Below are positions 32,321-39,980 of a stretch of 64,000 bases of DNA, piece by piece. The stretch is from Streptococcus oralis. GTDB lineage: Bacteria; Bacillota; Bacilli; Lactobacillales; Streptococcaceae. Under the pieces are notes generated by a model, which was given only the letters and a program-made list of their open reading frames with translations, was not told where the DNA came from and searched no databases. The stretch lies in the NCBI RefSeq assembly GCF_024399415.1, contig NZ_CP029257.1, positions 1,759,501-1,823,500 of the forward strand, read 5' to 3'. The translations under genes were made by a program, and so were the position numbers. How positions within the stretch are numbered: position 1 is the stretch's first letter; each line of letters begins with the position of its first letter.

Positions 32321-33520
32321 ATGAAAGAGACATTCAATCGTTGGCGGATTTTAGTCACGTCTACAGCCATTCTTCTTTGCACAGGTGCCGTCTATTCCTT
32401 TTCTGTTTTTGCCGGACCACTTAGCAGTTCAACAAGCTGGTCCATGTCTGATATTATGTTAGCATTTGCTATCAACTCTGCAATCGGCCCTATTCCCATG
32501 ATTCTAGGAGGTTATTTAGTTGACAAAGGTTATGTAAAATGGACTATCTCCCTAGGCGCTCTCCTATTTGCTAGCGGATTTTACTTAACCGGCTATGCCA
32601 ATTCACCAGCCATGCTTTATTTGACCTATGGATTAATGGCCGGGCTTGGTCAAGGTTTTGCCTATTCGGGTGCCCTCTCCAATTCACTTCGCCTCTTCCC
32701 TGATAAACGTGGCTTAGCCTCTGGAATTCTGACAGGCGGCATGGGATTTGCCGCAGTCATCGCTTCTCCAGTCGCAAGCAATCTCATTCAAAAACAAGAT
32801 GCCTTCTTTGCTTTTCGTACAATTGGGCTAGTCTATATTGTTGTTATCATCTGTGCAATTTTCTTTATCAAGGCAGCTCCAAGTGGCTACCAACCAGCAG
32901 GCTGGAAAGCTCCAGTACAAACTAAGCAAGGACCTACTAATAAAAACTGGAAACAAATGCTACAAAGTCCTCTGTTTTACATTATCATTAGCATGTTCTT
33001 TGTTGGCGCCTTTTCTGGTTTGATGATTGCCTCTCAAGCATCACCAATCGGTCAATCAATGTTTGGACTCTCTGCAGGCACTGCAGCTCTCTATGTCTCT
33101 CTTTATTCAATCGCAAACTCTAGTGGTCGTTTTATCTGGGGATCACTTTCTGATAAAATCGGCCGTTCAAAGACCTTATTGATTATTTATTCTGTCATTG
33201 TCCTAGCTTTATTCTCCCTAACAATCGTTCCTGGTCAACTCGGGTTTACCTTAGGGATTATAGGGCTTGGTATCTGCTTTGGTGGTGTTATGGGGGTCTT
33301 CCCATCTATCGTCATGGAAAATTACGGTCCTGCAAATCAAGGGGTCAACTACGGTATCGTCTTCACTGGATATTCTTTAGCAGCATTTTTCGCTCCCAAA
33401 GTCGCTGTTCAAATGGCAATGGCTAATAATGGAAATTATAGTGTAGCTTTTTATGTTGCTATCGCTTTGGCCTTCATTGGACTTATGCTTACTATTTTTT
33501 ATATGAAAAAGAAAGCTTAA
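32321..33520 (+). CDS. MFS transporter, OFA (oxalate/formate antiporter-like) family
   Basis: 399-aa membrane protein with about 12 helices. The OFA-type start (GAVYSFSVFAGPLSS) and DKIGRSKTL in the central loop fit the family, which carries small carboxylates, often by exchange. The ATG at 32321 has AAGGAGG upstream; the frame is open from 32222, but that sequence is hydrophilic and lacks a ribosome-binding site. It is divergent from the reductase operon and followed by the AraC gene, so it may supply the reductase substrate or export its product. Confidence 0.88.
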   Translation: MKETFNRWRILVTSTAILLCTGAVYSFSVFAGPLSSSTSWSMSDIMLAFAINSAIGPIPMILGGYLVDKGYVKWTISLGALLFASGFYLTGYANSPAMLYLTYGLMAGLGQGFAYSGALSNSLRLFPDKRGLASGILTGGMGFAAVIASPVASNLIQKQDAFFAFRTIGLVYIVVIICAIFFIKAAPSGYQPAGWKAPVQTKQGPTNKNWKQMLQSPLFYIIISMFFVGAFSGLMIASQASPIGQSMFGLSAGTAALYVSLYSIANSSGRFIWGSLSDKIGRSKTLLIIYSVIVLALFSLTIVPGQLGFTLGIIGLGICFGGVMGVFPSIVMENYGPANQGVNYGIVFTGYSLAAFFAPKVAVQMAMANNGNYSVAFYVAIALAFIGLMLTIFYMKKKA

Positions 33521-33525
33521 AACTC

Positions 33526-33554
33526 GAAAACTTCCTAGATAAGGAAGTTTTTTT
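33526..33554 (+). terminator. MFS gene terminator
   Basis: AAACTTCCT (33528-33536) pairs with AGGAAGTTT (33542-33550) and is followed by a T run. The -10 of the next gene (TGGTATAAT) starts right after it. Confidence 0.8.
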
Positions 33555-33562
33555 GGTATAAT
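33555..33562 (+). promoter_or_regulatory. Promoter of the AraC regulator (extended -10)
   Basis: TGGTATAAT, with TATAAT at 33557-33562. No clear -35 is present because the region overlaps the terminator. Confidence 0.55.
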
Positions 33563-33595
33563 AAAAGTAGTAATAGAATATTGGGAGGATTTACC

Positions 33596-34474
33596 ATGGC
33601 AGACCGTTCACGTTTCTTACGAGATAACCCATCTGACTTCCCATATGATTTTGAAAAACAAATCCTATCCAAAACGTCTCCTGACACAATCTATCATTGT
33701 CATCCTGAGCTAGAGATTATTTATGTTACAAAGGGTTCTGCCATCGTTCATATCAACTCAGAACGCTTTGAAAGTCGTGAAGGAGATATTTTTCTTATCC
33801 AACCGACCTCTCTCCATGCTATCTATTCTCACAAAGATCAAGAACTATTTTCTACCAGCTTTCGAATTCATCTAGATTATCTTGGTAGAAGTCAAATTGA
33901 CAGCTTTAGCCAACGCTATATCCAACCCCTCCACTCTGGTCACTTTTGCCTCACTCCTCAAATATCACCAGGCGATAAGGCCTATGATCAAATTCAATCC
34001 TGCCTTCTTTCCCTCTTTTCTATCCTTGAAGAAAAAGGCATATACTACGATCTACTCATAAAATCTAAACTATACGAATTGCTTCATCTTCTCTTTAAGT
34101 ATAGATATGTCAATCGACACTATACAGATGATACCTACCAAAAATACCAAAAACTAAAAGAAGTGATTTGCTACCTTGAACAGCATTACTCAGAACCCAT
34201 TCATATTGAGCAACTAGCTGCAACATTTGGATATAGTAAAAATCACTTTATGAGTATTTTCAAGCAACATACTGGAGCCAGTTGTATGGACTACCTGCTC
34301 CAGTTACGTCTTGAGAAATCCTGTGAGAAACTCGTCCAAACCAACCTCAGTATTCAAGAAATTGCAAGCCAGGTCGGTTTCACCAACCTTTCAAACTTCA
34401 ACCGTCAATTTAAGCAACACTATCACCTAACACCTAGACAGTATCGAAACCAACAACTTAAAAAGAAAACATAA
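33596..34474 (+). CDS. AraC-family transcriptional regulator
   Basis: 292-aa regulator with an N-terminal cupin-like sensing domain (HCHPELEIIYVTKG ... SREGDIFLI) and two C-terminal AraC helix-turn-helix motifs (about residues 185-285; EQLAATFGYSKNHFMSIFKQ and IQEIASQVGFTNLSNFNRQF). It starts at ATG 33596, with GGGAGG 6 nt upstream. Its position next to the OFA transporter and reductases makes it the likely local activator. The effector is unknown. Confidence 0.92.
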   Translation: MADRSRFLRDNPSDFPYDFEKQILSKTSPDTIYHCHPELEIIYVTKGSAIVHINSERFESREGDIFLIQPTSLHAIYSHKDQELFSTSFRIHLDYLGRSQIDSFSQRYIQPLHSGHFCLTPQISPGDKAYDQIQSCLLSLFSILEEKGIYYDLLIKSKLYELLHLLFKYRYVNRHYTDDTYQKYQKLKEVICYLEQHYSEPIHIEQLAATFGYSKNHFMSIFKQHTGASCMDYLLQLRLEKSCEKLVQTNLSIQEIASQVGFTNLSNFNRQFKQHYHLTPRQYRNQQLKKKT

Positions 34475-34479
34475 TTCTT

Positions 34480-34508
34480 TCTCCTTAGTCTTTTCTAAGG
34501 AGTTTTTT
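34480..34508 (+). terminator. AraC gene terminator
   Basis: CTCCTTAG-TCTTTT-CTAAGGAG stem followed by TTTTTTC on the plus strand. Confidence 0.85.
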
Positions 34509-34511
34509 CAA

Positions 34512-34726
34512 ACAAAAAAGCCACCTGATTGGGTGGCCTCTTTAGGGAGATTATTATGAAAAAGAAAAGTTTAGGATTTCATTAAATAAAGGGTACTCAA
34601 TGAAAATCGAAATCAGACTAGGCAGATAGACGCAAGCATAACTATAGTTAGCTAAGTCGACTCTAACGAAGATTGATGAGATTTTCGAAGAGTATTAGGA
34701 GGTCTTTATTTAATGATTATATGATA
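34512..34726 (-). repeat. Terminator-bearing intergenic repeat, copy C (with 101-bp insert)
   Basis: Nearly identical to copy B over about 200 bp, with only one clear difference inside the insert. It contains the same hairpin GCCACCTGATTGGGTGGC, the GGGAGATTATTATGAAAAAG block, the inverted-repeat arms and the insert (34594-34694). With copy D it fills the gene-free stretch 34475-35069, in which I see no other feature. Confidence 0.8.
34594..34694. repeat. 101-bp BOX/RUP-like insert, copy 2
   Basis: Same ends and length as 28883-28983. TACTC...GAGTA termini suggest a TA target. Confidence 0.8.
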
Positions 34727-34816
34727 CAAGATGAATCTTAAAGCTAACTTAACTTTTTCTCTGATTTATTATTTTTTAAAAAATTTTTTTCAAATGGATT
34801 TTTCCTCCCCAAGTCA

Positions 34817-35029
34817 TAAAAAAGCCACCTGATTGGGTGACTTCTTTAGGAGATTATGATGAAAAAGAAAAGTTTGGGATTTCATTAAATAAAGGGTACT
34901 CAATGAAAATCGAAATCAGACTAGGCAGATAGGCGCAAGCATAACTATAGTTAGCTAAGTCGACTCTAACGAAGGTTGATGAGATTTTCGAAGAGTATTA
35001 GGAGGTCTTTATTTAATAACTATATGATA
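34817..35029 (-). repeat. Terminator-bearing intergenic repeat, copy D (with 101-bp insert)
   Basis: Third insert-bearing copy, in tandem with copy C and a little more diverged (AGGAGATTATGATGAAAAAG; GGGTGAC in the hairpin). Its minus-strand hairpin plus TTTTTTATG terminates the acetyltransferase pair. Confidence 0.8.
34897..34997. repeat. 101-bp BOX/RUP-like insert, copy 3
   Basis: 101 bp with the same ends. It differs from copy 1 by about one base (GATAGGCGCAAG in place of GATAGACGCAAG). Confidence 0.8.
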
Positions 35030-35069
35030 CAAGAGGATACTTAAACTTTACTTAAGAAAAAATATTTTT

Positions 35070-35486
35070 TTATCTTTTTCGATCCACCCAAATCATTCCT
35101 GTACAGTCATAAGTAGATAAGGCTTCAAATCCCAGAGATCGATAGAATCCCAAGGTTTTTTCTGTCTGATCGGTCACTAGTTGGACTTGATAGGCATCTT
35201 TGTAATCACCTAAAGCCTCTTTCATCAAGTCGCTACCAATCCCTTGGCGTTGATAGCTAGGCAAAACGATCAAATCCTGGACAAAAATCGATGAAAAACC
35301 ATCTCCGACTAAACGGACCAAGCCCACCACGGCATCGCCATCAAGTGCTAGATAAATTGCTAATGAGTTAGATAAGGCCTTCTCCAACATCTGAGGTTGA
35401 TGTGTATAATTTGTCCAACCAACAGCCTGATAGAGATGCAAAACATCCTCTAGCTTGACGATTTCTTGCCTTCTAATAGTCATCAT
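35070..35486 (-). CDS. GNAT-family N-acetyltransferase
   Basis: 138-aa acetyltransferase. The acetyl-CoA loop is QRQGIGSDLM, preceded by the VQDLIVLPSY strand. The start has two consecutive ATGs (35481-35486) with GAGAGGT upstream; the exact one used is uncertain. It lies 11 nt after the other acetyltransferase in one transcript. The acceptor is unknown. Confidence 0.85.
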   Translation of the reverse strand: MMTIRRQEIVKLEDVLHLYQAVGWTNYTHQPQMLEKALSNSLAIYLALDGDAVVGLVRLVGDGFSSIFVQDLIVLPSYQRQGIGSDLMKEALGDYKDAYQVQLVTDQTEKTLGFYRSLGFEALSTYDCTGMIWVDRKR

Positions 35487-35497
35487 CTCAATACCTC

Positions 35498-36193
35498 TCA
35501 GAATTCTCTCAAGCTCTTGTGCTGCCGTCCATCTTTATAAAAGTTTTCAGGAGACAGCCATGCTTCCAAACGGGATTTGACTTGAGGCCAGTCCTTATCA
35601 ATCATAGCTAGCCAATCCGTATCACGTGTACGTCCCTTATAAACGACTGCCTGACGGAAGGTTCCTTCATAGACAAAGCCCAAACGCTCCGCAGCTCGTC
35701 TGGATGGCAGATTAAGAGCATCGCATTTCCACTCATAGCGACGATAGTTAAGCTCCTCAAAAACATAGCGAGCTAGGAGATATTGAGCCTCTGTCCCTAT
35801 ACGTGTTCCCCTGAGTTCTGGAGAAAAAGTGACAGCTCCCACTTCTATTACTCGGTTATTCTGGTCAATGCGCATGAGAGAAAAAGTCCCCAAGGCCTTA
35901 CCAGTCACCTTGTCTATAATCACGTAGTAAAAACGGTCCTTACGAGCCAACATCTGATTTAAAAGGCTAACCAGTTCCTCCATATCTGCCACTGGTTCCT
36001 GAAAGAGGTAGGTCCACATCTCCCGAGGAGTACCTGGACCATAAACAGCTAATAAATCCTCCGCATGCTTTTCCACCGAAAGATCCTCTATCCGAGCATA
36101 ACGCCCTTCTAAGAAATCAATAGCAGGCAATTCACCAGATGTATAACCTTCCATTGACTCACCAATCATCTGACCATATTCATTTACTGGCAT
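35498..36193 (-). CDS. GNAT-family N-acetyltransferase (RimJ/RimL type)
   Basis: 231-aa protein with a RimL-like acetyl-CoA motif (RGTRIGTEAQYLL), EWKCDALNLPSRRAAERLGFVYEG and WLAMIDKDWP near the end. Members acetylate protein N-termini or small molecules. The ATG at 36193 has AAGGAG upstream. A TGATATAGT sequence just upstream is a candidate extended -10. Confidence 0.87.
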   Translation of the reverse strand: MPVNEYGQMIGESMEGYTSGELPAIDFLEGRYARIEDLSVEKHAEDLLAVYGPGTPREMWTYLFQEPVADMEELVSLLNQMLARKDRFYYVIIDKVTGKALGTFSLMRIDQNNRVIEVGAVTFSPELRGTRIGTEAQYLLARYVFEELNYRRYEWKCDALNLPSRRAAERLGFVYEGTFRQAVVYKGRTRDTDWLAMIDKDWPQVKSRLEAWLSPENFYKDGRQHKSLREF

Positions 36194-36287
36194 CGTTTTT
36201 CTCCTTGTTTTACTCTGAAAATACTATATCATAAATTACTCTAAATGGAAACTAGCACTCTCCTCAAACCTCATCCTCAACACTACA

Positions 36288-36707
36288 TTAGTGATTCGTT
36301 TTCTTTCTTTTATCTTCTAAGGCTTGATTAATTCGTTGGGTGAGCTTGTGAGTTTGCCAGATCTGGTACAACCATATCAGTCCATAAATTAATAAGAAAA
36401 AGAACCAAAGCAAGGGACTCAACAATGCCGAACCCCAGCCAAAAAATAGGTAGGTCAATACTAAAATAGTAGCTGTCGCTAACAAATGAACTCCTACACG
36501 CATACTATAAGCAAGAAACTCTAGCCTTTCAAGGATTAAAGTCAATACCCCCATAATTCCACTCATCAAAAACAAAGCTAGAATATTTTTTGTCGTTGGT
36601 GCGGGATAGGTAATACCTGAATAAAACTGAGCCAATAACACCAAACTCAAATAAACAAAGGAGGCCGTACGCATTCCTGATACAAAATAAGCAATCAATC
36701 GCTTCAT
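36288..36707 (-). CDS. DUF3021 membrane protein (likely LytTR partner)
   Basis: 139-aa protein with four hydrophobic helices and a basic C-terminal tail (KLTQRINQALEDKRKK). DUF3021 proteins often sit beside LytTR regulators and are thought to restrain them, as in the LytTR regulatory systems of S. mutans. It lies 9 nt after the LytTR gene. Last gene of its operon; no obvious terminator before the acetyltransferase promoter. Confidence 0.82.
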   Translation of the reverse strand: MKRLIAYFVSGMRTASFVYLSLVLLAQFYSGITYPAPTTKNILALFLMSGIMGVLTLILERLEFLAYSMRVGVHLLATATILVLTYLFFGWGSALLSPLLWFFFLLIYGLIWLYQIWQTHKLTQRINQALEDKRKKTNH

Positions 36708-36716
36708 GATTTTCTC

Positions 36717-37172
36717 CTATAAACCTAGATAATCCATTAAGGACTTAACGTATTTCCGACTCACACTCGATTTGAGACCCCGAGTCATTTTAGCCATCAT
36801 GTTCCCTGAAAAGCTATCCGATAATGACTCTAAATGGTCAATGTTTATAACTGAATGACGCGATATCTGTATAAAGTTACGTCGATTAATTCGATTCTGA
36901 AAGTTTGTCAATGTTTCCTTAGTTTTATAAATCCCATCTACCGTATAAATGGTCAATAAATTCTTATCGATATCTGCTAGAATAAGATCCTCAATTTTCA
37001 CCATAACCAGATGATCATCCGTTCGAATAGGAATAACCACATGATTAGTCGTTGAAAATTGTTCTAAATACTCCATGACCTCTCTTGCTTGGTCGGTTAA
37101 CTGAGCCGCCTGAATTAAAATGTGTGGGTCTTTTTCTGAAAACTCTGTCTTCATTTCAAAACGAATCTTCAT
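36717..37172 (-). CDS. LytTR-domain DNA-binding regulator
   Basis: 151-aa protein that is mostly a LytTR DNA-binding domain (residues about 45-148: IEDLILADIDKNLLTIYTVDG, then FIQISRHSVINIDHLESL). There is no receiver domain, so it is not a classical response regulator. With the DUF3021 gene it has the layout of a two-component-like LytTR regulatory system. It follows the ABC permease by 18 nt. Confidence 0.9.
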   Translation of the reverse strand: MKIRFEMKTEFSEKDPHILIQAAQLTDQAREVMEYLEQFSTTNHVVIPIRTDDHLVMVKIEDLILADIDKNLLTIYTVDGIYKTKETLTNFQNRINRRNFIQISRHSVINIDHLESLSDSFSGNMMAKMTRGLKSSVSRKYVKSLMDYLGL

Positions 37173-37190
37173 TTTCTCTCCAATACATCT

Positions 37191-38033
37191 TTATTTTCTC
37201 TTGCTAAACACTTTAACAAATAACATCCAAAGAAGAATAGCGACGAGACTGATAATAACCACTATAAAGTATGTTTCTTCCTTTGTCAATAGTTCTTGCC
37301 AGTTGATTTGGATTCCCATTTTTTCTTGAAATTCCTGTAACAGACCGCTATTTCCTGTAAATGTGGTCTCTAATGGCTCTTTCATTAAGACTTGTCGATA
37401 GAGAGAAGCAATATAAGTTGCAGGGGTACACTTCGTGATAATCTGTGCAAAATCAGGTAATACTCCAATAGGGACATAAGTTCCTACTAAAAATCCAGAA
37501 GCAGTCCCCACTATCGTTGCCAGTTTACCAAGACTATCTACAGATTGAAAACGGTAAATCAAGAGAACATTTACCAAACTTGAAAGCAGACTGCTTAATA
37601 ACATAATCAAAGCGATTTCCGGTAAATGACTGATAACTGGACTTTCTTTAAAATAAAGGCTCATAACAGCAAACATAAACACCTGCATGACAAAAGAAAT
37701 GATAATACTGCTGATTAGATAGGACGCCTGTAAGCCCCAGCTACCTAAATCTGTCAAGAAGAGATCTTGATCTACTTGATTTTCACGATCCTGTACCATT
37801 TGTGTAAGAGCCGTAAAACTGGTTGTAATCCCAGTCACAGCCAAGGTCCCACCCATCAGCCAGTTATTTAAAAGGTTCGTACTATTAGGGAGTTGGGACC
37901 AAGAATCCGTCAAATTCTTCTGCAAAAAAATGATATAAAGGAGGAAGGAAATCAATGCCCCCAATAATGAGAAAAATACTCCCGAACGATTACGAAAATA
38001 TAAGATAAAATTCCGTTTCAATAAAGCTAACAT
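37191..38033 (-). CDS. ABC-2 type transporter permease
   Basis: 280-aa membrane protein with six predicted helices and an ABC-2 exporter profile (SGVFFSLLGALISFLLYIIF near the start; VPIGVLPDFAQIITKCTPATYI mid-protein). It probably exports a peptide, lipid or drug together with the ATPase. Its ATG overlaps the ATPase stop codon (TAATG), indicating coupled translation. Confidence 0.88.
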   Translation of the reverse strand: MLALLKRNFILYFRNRSGVFFSLLGALISFLLYIIFLQKNLTDSWSQLPNSTNLLNNWLMGGTLAVTGITTSFTALTQMVQDRENQVDQDLFLTDLGSWGLQASYLISSIIISFVMQVFMFAVMSLYFKESPVISHLPEIALIMLLSSLLSSLVNVLLIYRFQSVDSLGKLATIVGTASGFLVGTYVPIGVLPDFAQIITKCTPATYIASLYRQVLMKEPLETTFTGNSGLLQEFQEKMGIQINWQELLTKEETYFIVVIISLVAILLWMLFVKVFSKRK

Positions 38034-38899
38034 TAGCGAACCTCTCTTCCTGTAAGTGCAATAAAGGCATCATCCATAGTACCCGGACGAAACTCAAAAG
38101 AATCAATTTCTTCTCGAACTTTTGCCAAATATTCAATGGCTTCCTGTGACGTCCTTGGATAAAAAAGATATTCCATCTCATTTTCTTCCTCGACTGTCAT
38201 TCCAGTCTGTCGCAATTTTTCTAGATCCTTCATTTCCTTAAAACGAATTTTTAGGATATTAGATGCATACTGGCTTTTAATAGCAGTCGCAGAACCTTGC
38301 GCAATCACTTTCCCATGATCAACGATATAGATCTGATCCGCTTCATCTGCTTCATCCAGATAATGAGTCGTTAAGATAATAGTCATCCCTTCATCCTTTT
38401 GTAGTCGATACAGTAGATCCCAGATGGATTTGCGAGTTTGAATATCAAGACCTGTCGTTGGTTCATCCAAGAAAAGAATATCTGGTCGCGAAAGAAGAGC
38501 ACGCGCAATATCAACCCGACGTTTTTGCCCACCTGACAAAGTCCCATATAGTTGTTTCTGGAAAGCAGTCAAACCCAGTTGATGAATCAAATCATCCACA
38601 CGACTTGCCGCAATCTCCTTATATTGTTGAGCACGAATCGTGAGATTTTCCCTAACCGTCAACATCTCATCCAGTACACTAGCTTGAAAAACCACTCCGA
38701 TTTTCGTATTTGGCGCATATCGAATCTGACCTTGTGTCGGCTTTTTCAAACCGATTAACATGGAAATGGTGGTTGATTTCCCTGCACCATTGGGTCCCAA
38801 AATAGCATTGAAACTTCCTTTTTCAAACTCTAACTGAATATCATCGACAGCCATATGATTGCCATACTGTTTAGTCAAATGTTTAGCTTGTAAAATCAT
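38033..38899 (-). CDS. ABC transporter ATP-binding protein
   Basis: 288-aa ATPase of the DrrA/CcmA-like exporter group. Walker A GPNGAGKST, signature LSGGQKRR, Walker B ILFLDEPTTGLD. The ATG at 38899 (MILQAKHLTKQYG) is chosen because AGGAGG lies 8 nt upstream; the frame is open to 38923. First gene of the ABC-LytTR-DUF3021 operon. I could not assign a clear promoter in 38924-39000. Confidence 0.9.
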   Translation of the reverse strand: MILQAKHLTKQYGNHMAVDDIQLEFEKGSFNAILGPNGAGKSTTISMLIGLKKPTQGQIRYAPNTKIGVVFQASVLDEMLTVRENLTIRAQQYKEIAASRVDDLIHQLGLTAFQKQLYGTLSGGQKRRVDIARALLSRPDILFLDEPTTGLDIQTRKSIWDLLYRLQKDEGMTIILTTHYLDEADEADQIYIVDHGKVIAQGSATAIKSQYASNILKIRFKEMKDLEKLRQTGMTVEEENEMEYLFYPRTSQEAIEYLAKVREEIDSFEFRPGTMDDAFIALTGREVR

Positions 38900-38923
38900 A
38901 TTTTTTCCTCCTCTTAACCACAC

Positions 38924-39340
38924 TAGTTTAACAAAAAGAATGAAAGAAAAATCGACTTTTGAGATAAGCAGTTAAAATGAAAGGCCAAGTGGTAAAATAA
39001 TGGGGGTTAAATTAAAGTAGAGCAGGCTCGTTTTTCTCCTATCGAATCACTAGAGGAAGTTTAAAATCACTTACAACCATACATTATATTTTTAAACCTG
39101 CGCTATAAAAGAGGCATTTTATAGCATCCGGCAGAAAAATCCAAGAGTCAATAGTATTGTTCTCGCTAAACCAAACAATAAAAAATGAATCAGAAATCAT
39201 GGCACACACTCCCTTCTAGTAAAATGAAAATGCTGAATGGGGCAGGATTGAATTTGCAGCAAGCAAGTATGGTCCTGAATTTGAAACTGCCATTAACGAT
39301 AAGTCTATCTATTAGGAAAGAAATCTTCAATACAAGCAAA
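38924..39340. other. Gene-free stretch with possible degenerate coding remnant
   Basis: No intact gene or structured RNA is evident. Around 39236-39320 one plus-strand frame gives a protein-like run (EWGRIEFAASKYGPEFETAI) ending at a stop, without start or ribosome-binding site; other segments look like decayed sequence. I cannot assign a family. The ABC operon promoter and any LytTR sites should lie in its first 80 bp. Confidence 0.4.
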
Positions 39341-39376
39341 AACAGCTCTTGTTATCCAAGAAGAGCTGTTCTATTT
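39341..39376. terminator. yjdF terminator
   Basis: AACAGCTCTT (39341-39350) pairs with AAGAGCTGTT (39361-39370). TTTGCTTG follows on the minus strand and CTATTTTA on the plus. Confidence 0.8.
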
Positions 39377-39393
39377 TATGAAAGAGAGAGTCA

Positions 39394-39807
39394 CTAGTGA
39401 CCCTTGTGCTTCTCTCTACGTTTTTGCTGTTTGCGTTCAAATTTCTCTTGCTTGAGCAATTGCTTTTGGAGACTAGACTGTTGTTTTGAATGCTTTTTTT
39501 GTTCCTCGTGCTGCAACTGCAAGAGCTCTTGTGACTTAGAAGAAACTTTCTGCTTCACCTGTTTCTTTACAGCTCGCTGCAAACGCTTCGGATTCTTAAT
39601 CTTCACATGCTGTTTGACTGTTGCCTCTGGACTAAAAGATAACCGAACAAACTGAGTCTGTAAAAGTTTCAAAATTTCATCCTCTTTTGGTTCCTGACCA
39701 AATGTCACTCGACAAACTTGATAAGTTCCCTCATACTCTTGTTCAAACAATCCATGCCAAAATCCATCTTCAAAATAAACTGTCAAGCCAATTGAAACGA
39801 TTTCCAC
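39394..39807 (-). CDS. yjdF: YjdF-family protein (DUF2992)
   Basis: 137-aa protein with an N-terminal conserved domain (LTVYFEDGFWHGLFEQ ... VTFGQEPKEDEIL) and a very basic, Gln/Lys-rich C-terminal half that is probably helical. The function is unknown. The family is often controlled by the yjdF riboswitch, which responds to azaaromatic compounds. GTG start at 39807 with AAGGAGG 7 nt upstream. Confidence 0.9.
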   Translation of the reverse strand: MEIVSIGLTVYFEDGFWHGLFEQEYEGTYQVCRVTFGQEPKEDEILKLLQTQFVRLSFSPEATVKQHVKIKNPKRLQRAVKKQVKQKVSSKSQELLQLQHEEQKKHSKQQSSLQKQLLKQEKFERKQQKRREKHKGH

Positions 39808-39922
39808 GACAGCACCTCCTTAAATCTATCCCTAAGAATGGACAACCAAGGAGGAAGGTTACTGATAGGCTTGCCTACGTCTGGACTACCAACCAGAACT
39901 GTGTTTTTATCTTAGTTGGGAC
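39808..39922 (-). ncRNA. yjdF riboswitch (probable)
   Basis: About 110 nt between an extended -10 promoter and the yjdF GTG form a conserved-looking leader (ACAGTTCTGG, GTCCAGACGTAGGC, then CCTTCCTCC). CCTCCTT in the leader is exactly complementary to the AAGGAGG Shine-Dalgarno, so ligand-dependent sequestration is plausible. The call rests on gene context and general form; I could not run a covariance model. Confidence 0.65.
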
Positions 39923-39923
39923 T

Positions 39924-39932
39924 ATTATAGCA
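39924..39932 (-). promoter_or_regulatory. yjdF promoter (extended -10)
   Basis: TGCTATAAT on the minus strand; TATAAT is at 39924-39929. The -35 region overlaps the leuS terminator. Confidence 0.6.
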
Positions 39933-39944
39933 TAATCCAATTTA

Positions 39945-39976
39945 AAAATCCTCCAGATTCTACTCTGAAGGATTCC
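39945..39976 (-). terminator. leuS terminator
   Basis: AATCCTTCAGA pairs with TCTGGAGGATT (39947-39957 / 39964-39974, one mismatch) and is followed on the minus strand by TTTAAA. Confidence 0.75.
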
Positions 39977-39980
39977 TATC

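Noticed and set aside
38924-39340. tRNA or small structured RNA in this gap
   Set aside because: I found no cloverleaf, CCA end or extended pairing.
39185-39397. 70-codon ORF in the gap between the ABC operon and yjdF
   Set aside because: No ribosome-binding site, it runs through the yjdF terminator, and its composition is not protein-like at the 3' end.
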